A stretch of 64,000 nt of DNA, taken from contig NADL03000619.1 of NCBI GenBank assembly GCA_002205965.3, forward strand, positions 62,001 to 126,000, given 5' to 3'. This DNA is from Kappaphycus alvarezii. Taxonomy: Eukaryota; Rhodophyta; Florideophyceae; Gigartinales; Solieriaceae. Below the pieces are notes generated by a model. It ran no database searches. It was not told the origin of the DNA and worked only from the letters and a program-made list of their open reading frames with translations. A program made the translations under genes and the position numbers. Of this stretch, positions 55,823 to 64,000 are shown in pieces (positions within the stretch are counted from its first letter, which is position 1; each line of letters starts with the position of its first letter).

Positions 55823-56860
55823 TTAATAGTGATGTGGTACTCTATTGACCTGCAAACTTTTGGTCCAACCAACCTTGCACCCATACCCACAAACGTCCGA
55901 ACACAACTCATTATGGTGCAGCAGGCAGCTGGAGGCCCGGATCAAATCTCTCTGGCACAAGGATGCATTCCCAGCCTCCCCGAGCCCTAAGCATAAAGCC
56001 AACAAAAAAAAATGAATCCGGGGCCTCGCCTGTGGCTACACAGGCGCCGACGAATTCTTCCTCTCCATCCCTACCAATGCTAGCGAGGTAATTACCATAG
56101 TGAAGATTTTTCTTGCGCTCTCCCAGTTTCACTGCAGCACATTCGCTAGCTGTACTGTACTTGGTGAGAGTATGCGGAGATCAGAAGGATGGGAAACAGC
56201 AAACTAGACGGCGACATCACTTTTCTGAACACCGTAGATACCGGTAACGTAGATGTACACTCGTACTGGAGGGTTCTTTTAAGTAATAAATGAATTAGGA
56301 GAAGGGAATGTTCGAAAAGTGCAGCGATGGAAAATTTCTTACAGAATAGGGCGAGAAAGTTGCTAAGTATGTGGCGTCTGCGTAGCCGCTTGGATCCCAG
56401 ATTGGTGCGAATTCGACAGTGCGCCGGGAGAAGATCGTACAGCGAGTAGAGCCAGAGAATAGGGCGACGTTGATAAGAATAGGCAGCGCGACCTTCCACG
56501 CAATGAAGGACATGTACGTACCGCAATGCGGGTGAGGTAGTGAAGGGGAAACGGAAGCGGAGGAAGATGAGCAGCGGCAGCGCCGTAGAAGGAGGAACGT
56601 ATTATCGATAATATATTACCACCAATATGAAAAGGGACACAAGCTTTTTTCCAGCCGTCTCCCGTTCTGCATATCGGCAACAATATGTAAGCCGATGTAG
56701 AAAAAACTCCACAGGTGGTAAGTCTCGGCTACTAGCTCCGTGCTGTGCTGAGAGTGAGCAAGCCGAACACTTCTATGGTCCTGATTCCCGTTCTTTTTTA
56801 ACTTAAATATAAGGGCCCTATTCGTGAAAATACTTTGAAAAAAATTAAGCATTATGCACT
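55823..56860. other. Less AT-rich island with overlapping ORFs, unassigned
   Basis: Sequence composition changes to markedly higher GC for about 0.9 kb. Minus-strand ORFs at 56132-55911, 56526-56146 and 56683-56363 and plus-strand open stretches overlap one another; none has a motif. It could be an insertion or a host gene fragment. Confidence 0.3.
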
Positions 56861-57639
56861 GATTTTTTATCGTAACTCTACAGCATTAATATCAAGTGTG
56901 GAGTACAGGACAAAATATTATATTTTCTTGACTTCAGCTAAAAAATTACTATAAATACTTCCAGTCGTATCCACTAAGGCATAACTTATGTGCTGTAATG
57001 TTTGACAGGAGTTCCTCTGCAGTTACTGCACTGCATCGGTCATAGGTTACGCTCCTCGCTGAGTTCTATATTGGAACTCAAAAACTCTTCACTATGTTGA
57101 GGGCTAGACATATCTACAGTTACCTGGTTTTCAGGACAGTATGGGGCCCTCTTGTATATGAAACAAGACAAGAGACATCTCATAAAGGGTTATTCCTTCA
57201 TAGAATCAAGTACATCCAGCATGTTGAATGACACAGACAAGATTTTAGGGGTCAATTGGAAAGAATTTCTTTTATTTTTGTCCAATTTTTGCAAGATATT
57301 TACTGATATACATTAGAAATAGAAAGTTTTCAATTCGGGATATGTTTAGAATGGATTAGAAATAGCTATATCGATAAAACATAGTCCATCTTAATATTTT
57401 GAATATCATGCACGAGCTCTGGAAGCAGTCGCAACAGCTATCGCCACAAAACATAAAAACTCTCTCCTTAAATATGCGAAAAAAACCAACACAAAATTTA
57501 TTAGTGGCCTTCTGAATAAAAACCTTGCATCTTGGTCGGAGATCAAAATTTGTCTTCTTACCATTCAGAACGAGTTTTCATTTTTTTGTAACCAGATTAA
57601 TTCTAATACCACTGAAGTGTTCATACTCTAGTCCTTCAT
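56861..57639. other. AT-rich, nothing recognised
   Basis: No gene or repeat supported. Confidence 0.4.
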
Positions 57640-59240
57640 CATTAGATGACTGACGAGAACTTGTTATTACTGCATCCAAATTATTGTCAATCAGTTGCTC
57701 CGCTAATTTTCAGTAGGATTTATTTGGGATATTGATTCACGATATCCCTGACCACCTTCTTTAGCTTCCAGTCATCCACAAAGAATATTTCCAGCAAGTT
57801 CGTGTTTACGTGTATTGAACACTCCTTCACCATGGATTTCATTTCTATATTCAGATCATTCTGATTATAGCGGCTGCAGCTGTCAACCTGAGCACAGGTA
57901 GGGTAATACTTTTGAAAAACTTCGGAATATCTATTTCCGAACTAAAAGGATGTTTTCGTCTTTGAATAGATTTCCATCACTCTCCTTAAACTGTAGTACC
58001 AGCATTGGTTGTTCAACACATACTCAAGAAGCATCTAGTCTCTGGATCAACCCATTGGACAGATTCAATTATCTTATTTTCATCTGTGGTAGTTCTCATT
58101 GGTATGTGCTCACCCCGGTTTCCTACCTATTGACCTGAAAGATACACCATCAAAAATTCACAATTTGAATTCCTGAGGGCCTTTGGAATGTAAGTTCTTC
58201 TCCAGCAAAGCTTCCGCAGCCTGAACGGAGGAGAAAGAATAATCACCACATGCAATCGTATATGACCCGAACCATTATTCCACAAGCTCTGTCATCGCTC
58301 TTGTCCCTGTAAACATACCATATATGAGTTTCCAGTGTCTTCTGATAACTTACAAATATTTATTTTGATAATTATTCCACTTTATCCACATACAGCAGTC
58401 TGAAGCTCAAAAGAAATTTCAGATCAAGAGAGATGTAGTATGGAAGTCCCCCCTGAATCAACTTACCGCCAATTCTATACCACCTTGGCATGATTTCATC
58501 CAGACAAATTGAGTCTGACTGCTTGACAAAGAGTATTCGATGCTTTTTGATTGCTTCAAAATAGTCCCTAATAACTCTCGAACACCAGATCGAACTGGAT
58601 TCTCATACTTCTGTAAGAGCTTGGGATTACTAGAAACAATATGTAGCGGCGGAGAATCTCAAACCTTCTACGTGGCGTAATAATTTCAAACTTTGGACTC
58701 AGTATGTACTGTGACGGAGAAAAACTACCCAAAAATGTCTTTTGATATCCAGAATCGAAAAATTTCATGAGAATAAAGACCAAAAATAATCTTCAAATTT
58801 TCATCACATGCTTTGCAAGTATTGAAATAATTACTTTCCAAAGCGAAATTTGTTGATTGAACAATTTTAGAAAATGAATGGCATCAGAAGCATACAAATA
58901 ATGTATTGATAAGGTGTCAAATCATGTGTAACGATATCTGCAGGAATAATCCCATCCAGCAAGGCATGCTATTTCCAACATCTTGGTGGGATGGGTCCAT
59001 TTAAATTTAGTATAACCTCTTTCCGAGTCCACTCTTTGTCACTTGAAACTGTTTCCGGCCGATCAGATTCCATCATTACTGTTCTTACAGCTTCAGAATG
59101 AGCTTCTGCAATTTTAATTGCCTTTACTCGGCTTTTTAGTTTGGCTCCTGCTCCCATCAGATTCCTCGGCAGCGTAAGTTTCAATTGCGATAGCACCTGG
59201 AACCGACCTTTGATCCCTTTTCCTCCCTGAGCTAATTGAA
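57640..59240 (-). pseudogene. piggyBac-like transposase, heavily mutated
   Basis: Leftward from about 59200: SQLKLTLPRNLMGAGAKLKS, then LNGPIPPRCWK (stop) HALLDGIIPADIV and DLTPYQYIICMLL, matching the GPxxPRxW and LSxxDYFxxMFP-type start of piggyBac relatives. Near 58510: DSICLDEIMPRWYRIGGKLI with GLPYYISLDLK, corresponding to the first catalytic Asp motif (SVDESMxxWxGxGG...GLPxYVAxDRK). Near 58240: IACGDYSFSSVQAAEALLEK, matching the second Asp motif (VCADSYFASVxAAExL). Near 58100: EHIPMRTTTDENKIIE then VQWVDPETRCFLS. Near 57700: KLAEQLIDNN. At least eight stops and several shifts. No terminal repeats found. The motif order is convincing even though no long ORF survives. Confidence 0.65.
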
Positions 59241-60477
59241 ACAGACACGAAACGATTTATTTCTTCTAAAAAAAGAGCTCCTCATTCTTTGACACTGTAA
59301 AAAAGAATTCCCTACTCTTAACAACGGTCCGGCGATTCCCAGTCACTGACAATAATTCTCCTAAATGGTCCAACTTTGGCCACTTCCTCTATATTTACGA
59401 CTGTTTATGACTCTATTTTCGTATTCTGATTGTATATATACAGCTTCCTACACTCGAAGTAAGATATAAGTAAGCGCGCTTTGGTGTGAACCCTTATTCA
59501 AAGGAACAAACGTCCTTCGTTTGATTTAACCATCTCGAAAGATATTTGAGTGAGATTGTGTAAAGTAATTGGTCGCGTAGGCCAGTGAAGTTGCGAAAGC
59601 TCTGAATCGTAAACTTGCACAGGTACCAGAGACCTAAAAGAATATATGAAGCTTAAAAGGCGCTAAAATTTTTTAATTACAATTGTAATCAATTAATGGA
59701 ACTTGTGGAATAGAAACTAGGATGAATGATGGTCTTGTCTGAAATTTTTCGATTTCTGAAAAAGACCCTTTCTGCTGTCTATGCGCGGTACCACTGTCTT
59801 CCTATGAGGACAACTATATTTTTATATAAATAACTACGGTAAGGGAGGAAATGTGGAGTGATTCAATATTTGAAAGGTATGGTCGGCTGTGGCCCGGAAT
59901 AAGTGAAGTGATAAAAAAACTTGGGTCCATAAATATTAACTGGAAAAGATAATCTAGAAAAATAGAATTACAGTAAAGAGATGCTCAGCAACAATAAAAT
60001 CTAAATGGGGTATTCAGGACTTTTCATGTTACACTGGCATATTTATTTGGCCAATTAAATAAAAAATCTCCATCACATTTGTCAAGCATCTACCTGCAGG
60101 TAGTGGAAGGTTAAAATGTGGGAAAATAGTACTAATAGAGGGCATACGAAACCGGATTTCATAAAGCCGTGAGCAGAACTTCACTAAAAAAAGTGACAGC
60201 AATTACAGAATGCCAGAATTCTGCAATTGAATTTTGAGAAAAGCGGCTGAAATACGCCTGCTTAGACACCACACGTGCGTAGGAACTTCTGTAATTGGAA
60301 GGAAAACTGTCTTTTAATTGGGGCCAAAGATATGCTGATCCAAGGCTCGTTTAACACGGAGTGCCTAGAAATCCAAGCACCAGTATGGCTACTATTGACA
60401 ACATGTCGGCAAAAAAGCCCTCAGATTAAGCATCGGCTCCCTCTGCAGCACTTTCCGCGGCATTAGAATGTGCTGAT
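59241..60477. other. Unassigned region left of the second Harbinger-type element
   Basis: No gene supported. A weak match to the terminal repeat family is at about 59845-59895 (GGGAGGAAATGTGGAGTGAT...GGTATGGTCGGCTG). The left end of the Harbinger-type element should lie in this stretch but was not located. Confidence 0.35.
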
Positions 60478-61295
60478 CCTCCTTTTTAATCCACCGATGT
60501 AGCTCCGCAAGCTCCTCGTGTGAAAAGTTCGGGAAGCCGCTCTAAGTTCAACCCAGGGGAGGACCTTATCGTCATTATTGAAGTCGCCGCATGCAAGGCA
60601 AACATCGCCCAGTGCGGCTTTGGGCTGCAGAAATTTATGGAAGTGGCGAAGCGGTATAAAGACAACCCACTCATGCCAGAGAATGTAAACTGGAGAAGGT
60701 AAACTAGAAGGGCATTCAAGACCGATATAAGAGATTGCAGGAATGTTTTGATAAAATTGACAACATAAAAGCGAAGCTTCTGGTGTCAGTGTTTCACAGA
60801 TGCGAGAAGCTAGAGATGATATGGTGAAGAAGAAGGAGGCGGAGGAAAACTTCGTCAAGAAAACGGTAGAATAGAAAGAAAGGACTGGATTTCATCTGGT
60901 TGCCGCAGTTACATACCGTAAGATACGTATTTCTCCAGACTATAATAGTGGTAATGAGTCTTATGGTAGTGATGAAGGAGGTGCTGTGCCTCCAATTGAG
61001 AAGAATTGCAAAAGGAAACGCTCCAAAAACGTGATGGGAGAGCTTTCCTCACTTTCATATGCTTTAAAGCAGGCAGAAATGTCGCGAATTGATCTCGAGC
61101 GTTTAAAAATGGCATTTTAACAGAGCGTCAGAGCGCTGCTGTGATAGAGAGGTGGAAGAACTTGAAGACTGAAAGAAAGGCAGAGAGCAAGCAAAGAAAG
61201 AGCGAGCGGAGGAAAGAACAGCGCAGTTTGGGATGGAAATGGCGAAGTCTAAAGAGATGATGGCGCTTGTCAGGGACCCTCGCAAGGGCGACTAA
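60478..61295 (+). pseudogene. Myb/SANT-like accessory protein of a Harbinger-type element
   Basis: The frame from about 60520 reads SRSKFNPGEDLIVIIEVAAC, ANIAQCGFGLQKFMEVAKRY and ENVNWRR (stop) TRRAFKTDI. This follows the SANT-like pattern of transposon partner proteins (W/F-x-x-x-E-D-x-x-L-L-x-E-V, then W...A...N...RF). Further on, after frame changes, RISPDYNSGNESYGSDEGGA, LKQAEMSRIDLERLKMAF and a charged tail EERTAQFGMEMAKSKEMMAL are visible, resembling the coiled-coil end of the same protein type. It is tail-to-tail with the transposase pseudogene 62380-61440. Several stops and shifts. Confidence 0.6.
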
Positions 61296-61439
61296 AAACC
61301 AGTATGGGCACTTTCAGAGTAACGGAGAGAGCAGGAAAGGTGTGCACCTGCGCTGGTTTAGTCCGCTCGCTTGCGCCCTTGGTATCTTCGATATGCGGAC
61401 TTTTTCTTCGCTTCACGAGACCCTCCGCTTCGAATTAGT

Positions 61440-62380
61440 TTACGCATCATTCGACAGATACTCCTCCAGTGAATATTGAGTGCAGTTAAAGTAAAGAAAA
61501 ATCTGATTTGGATACATGTAAGCCCAACAGTTCGATGGAAACATGTATGCTAGATAAAATAGGTCTAATGGTGCCTCACGCAACTTAATCTTTCGCCTGA
61601 TATCGGCGGTACTAAACTGTTCCTTGATTTCCTTGAATATACATTCTACAGTCAACCTTCCCGACCCTATCGCCACGTTAAATGCGTTTCGATACTGGTT
61701 GAAGTTTTCTTCTTACCAAGGAACCTCTAAGTATAATCTTTACTTGTATCCAGAATCCCCATATAAGCAGTAAAACGTTCCATCGGCTTCTATTACTTCA
61801 GATATGAACTCTTCCAAATTGCTTCTCATGTAAACCATCCAGTCGTGTCGACGTTCTTCTATGGATGTTGCGGCATGCTAAAAAAATCCATCAGGTTTTG
61901 AAACAGCTTGGAACTTCAGTGAATGTGATCGTTTGTGTCCGTTGTAGCAAACTTTCTGTCGTTTGTACTCATTTGGCCTGGCAATTTTTATCAATGTACC
62001 ATCTATAAACCCAAAGTAGTTCTGTAAAGCGCCATAATTGTCACATATCGATGCTGGGTACATACTCGCTCTCTTGGAAGTAATTTACGAACTTTCTGCT
62101 GCCAGTAGTCGATGCCCATTGATTGACATCATACCTTCTAACGCTTCCCGAAAGATCTCAAAGAGGCCGGACCTGCGCCTTCCAAAGAACTCTTCCAAGT
62201 CTAACCAACGTGTAGATACAACTAGGGTAGAATCAACTCAACCTTTCTAACGATCCTTTCCCACTTTTTAATTCGGCAATGCGACGGCTTGTACGATTCG
62301 TGAAACATCACACTTGATAAGCTTAAAGTGGATAAGGCAGTCGTTGTCACCAAATGCATTATAGTTAAACGAAAAGTTAA
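61440..62380 (-). pseudogene. PIF/Harbinger-type (DDE_4) transposase
   Basis: Leftward: AFGDNDCLIHFKLIKCDVSR (about 62365), RWLDLEEFFGRRRSGLFEIF (about 62215), then MYPASICDNYGALQNYFGFI with the first catalytic Asp in FIDGT, RPNEYKRQKVCYNGHKRSHS, LKFQAVSKPDGFF. After one stop, ERRHDWMVYMRSNLEEFI and LYGDSGYK (second Asp). After two more stops, FNQYRNAFNVAIGSGRLTVE with the catalytic Glu, and CIFKEIKEQFS. From 62063 to 61440 everything is in one frame, broken only by three stops (about 61880, 61745 and 61720), so the catalytic half is well preserved. The N-terminal part is in other frames. The pattern is closely like the 23.5-kb copy, with better conserved residues. Confidence 0.8.
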
Positions 62381-62399
62381 CACTGCTGATGCGATGAGC

Positions 62400-63555
62400 A
62401 CGTGCGCTAATATTCATCTATTCCATAATTTTCTGGTGGCACTTGCTCCCTAACGCCAGAAAAGCGGCTATTTCGAAAAGTGGGGGTCAGAAGACCGGCG
62501 CTTTCGTATTCTTAAGGTGCAAGTTGCGACTCCAAGTTGGACTGCGCGAGAAGCAAAGGCTGAAGGAGTAAAATCACGTTGAAAAAACATGGTGGCGGTG
62601 TGTACTGCCTTGGATGGCCTTGTAAAGTAATACTAAAGAGCTCAGGGCGCGCACGGAAATCATACGCACAAATGTGATGAACGCGCAGCGCCGGTGACCA
62701 TTTGAGAACAGTGGTACGATAGACACTCAAAGCCGCCGTAGGGTGTGGGGGATGCACTACCTTAGGACAATAGGGCATGATTTTTCGTTTCTAATTTTGC
62801 AGTAAAGTACAGTACAGTACGATATGCTGAGAATTTTTATACCGTAGACATGTCTCCTATACCGCCTGCACGGCCAAAGCGTGTTGGCGGCTACCGAAGG
62901 GTCACTAAAAATCTGCCCTTTTTGACTACTTGTATGAAGCTTTTTGTTCACAGCTTTCTACGTTGTCAGATACTGTACTCTAGAGTTATTATTAATTATT
63001 TTGTAGAGTATTTTATTTATTTATTTTTAATTATTGTCGGCCTTGCGGCGTGTGGCTCAGGAACGTTCGGCCACACCCGAGATTGCCATACTGTCGTGAG
63101 ACCCGTGGTTTTGCGGCGCGTGTTCCTTGCGACGGCGATCGGCGCGATATTGTAGAAGACGTTAATGTAAAGGTTGTATATTGAGAAGGGCCAGGGCAGA
63201 AGCCTCGGCGATGCAGCGAACTGTATTGTAGTAAACGTTGTTATACTTCTCTGATGGGGCCGTCTCAGTCGGGGCAAGAGGGCGGCACCATCGACAATAT
63301 GTCTTGTAGGCCACCCGCGCACCCAGCGAGCCATACCGTGACCGGGTATTGCGGGATGACAATTTCAATACAGTACTGTATACGGTAAAGTAGTAAGTGC
63401 CATTACAGTGTCATCAACAGTACAGTACTGTGGTAAGTACCGTATTCGACGTACAGTATCGAATTTAGCACTCCCCCCATTGGCATCAAGTGGTGTGCGG
63501 TACACACAGTAGAAACATTTGAAATTTCAATCGGGCGGGAAAGTAGTCAGCGCAA
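62400..63555. other. Unassigned region rich in GTACAGTAC words
   Basis: Several GTACAGTAC or TACTGTAC words (about 62805, 62969, 63372, 63418, 63452). A minus-strand stretch at 63368-63162 (PTETAPSEKYNNVYYNTVRC) faintly resembles the end of a HARBI1-type transposase but is not sufficient for a call. Confidence 0.35.
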
Positions 63556-64000
63556 TTGAGTGATTGGGTCAAAATGCAGGTGAATAGGTGGGAAAGTGCA
63601 GACCTTATTTCTCTTGCCGGGTGCGTCACGTTTGTCGCTCTAGCATACAGCTGTGTTGAGCGAGGAGCATTTTCTTTCTTTATCGCGAGCGGCGTTAAAA
63701 ACGAATTGCGAGAGATGGCAACGAGATTAACAGCAGAAGTTTCTGCAGTGGTGCACGCGGAAGTAGCCAAAAGCCCAAGGGTATAGGCTGAATTCAAGGA
63801 GTCCCTGAGGAGTGTGTTCGTCGATAGTAGCGATGATGAGGCGGTACCTGTGAATCGTGTTAAAAGGGCACAAGGAGGAAGTAGCAGTACTTCAAAAGCC
63901 AGAGGGTCGCCCAGGACAAACAGTGGTGGGAGTAGGGAGCATGTTGGTGGGCCGAATGCGGATAATGCGAGTCGAAGTGGCATGGGGACAGCGAACCAAG
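63556..64000 (+). CDS. Unknown ORF with one membrane segment, one in-frame TAG, runs off the window
   Basis: From MSDWVKMQVNRWESAD a hydrophobic segment follows (LISLAGCVTFVALAYSC, residues about 17-35), then KNELREMATRLTAEVSAVVH and AEVAKSPRV. A TAG at 63784 interrupts the frame, which then continues open to the window end with KESLRSVFVDSSDDEAVPVN and a Ser/Gly/Asn-rich low-complexity stretch. Continuous protein-like character across the TAG suggests one gene with a nonsense mutation, a sequencing error, or an intron boundary. I do not recognise the family; disordered acidic/Ser-rich sequence would fit a retroelement N-terminus as well as a host gene. Confidence 0.4.

Noticed and set aside
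63162..63368. Possible HARBI1-type transposase end (minus strand, PTETAPSEKYNNVYYNTVRC)
   Set aside because: Only a loose resemblance to the YN...R...ER region; the catalytic residues are not visible and neighbouring frames do not continue the similarity.

Overview
The window reads as nuclear DNA of a compact, intron-poor eukaryote. The evidence is a uninterrupted 3' part of an IWS1/SPN1 transcription elongation factor gene, a single-exon membrane protein gene, a eukaryotic-type tRNA-Phe(GAA), and remnants of most eukaryotic transposon classes. A florideophyte red alga (Chondrus-like) would fit the intronless genes set in transposon-rich DNA. That assignment is inference only.

Layout. 1-2.6 kb holds the only clear protein-coding host genes: IWS1 (+, 5' end outside the window) and a 370-aa protein (-) with a signal peptide, coiled coil and four membrane segments. 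3.8-6.1 kb is a decayed pogo/Tigger-like DNA transposon with recognisable terminal repeats. 6.1-11.9 kb is mostly unassigned, with short tandem repeats and degenerate ORFs. 12-22.5 kb is a nested retroelement district: a DIRS-like RT scrap (-), an unassigned ORF cluster (+), a decayed Ty1/copia polyprotein (-, 16.35-20.35 kb), then a tyrosine-recombinase pseudogene (+). 22.5-29 kb is AT-rich and carries a Harbinger-type transposase with a convergent Myb/SANT partner, and a Tc1-like transposase remnant. 29.9-37.4 kb is a nearly full-length Ty3/gypsy element with about 715-bp LTRs and two paralogous ORFs between integrase and the 3' LTR. 37.4-48.5 kb is a mosaic of LINE pieces of the restriction-like-endonuclease type, long-terminal-inverted-repeat MITE-like sequences, an LTR fragment, one intact tRNA-Phe and a short-LTR gypsy deletion derivative. 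48.5-57.6 kb is an AT-rich desert without recognisable genes. 57.6-62.4 kb holds a piggyBac-like transposase remnant and a second tail-to-tail Harbinger/SANT pair. The last 0.5 kb starts an unassigned ORF that runs off the window.

How the parts work together. Nothing here forms a host pathway. The window is a record of successive insertions: gypsy cut into a LINE on its 3' side, copia sits between tyrosine-recombinase-element sequence and an ORF cluster, and a short terminal-repeat fragment sits in another LINE. Almost all element proteins carry stops or frameshifts. The best candidates for something undescribed are the duplicated ORF pair downstream of the gypsy integrase, the long-terminal-repeat family of 38.9-46.2 kb, and the repeated two-gene Harbinger arrangement. 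All family assignments were made by eye from motifs; no searches were run.
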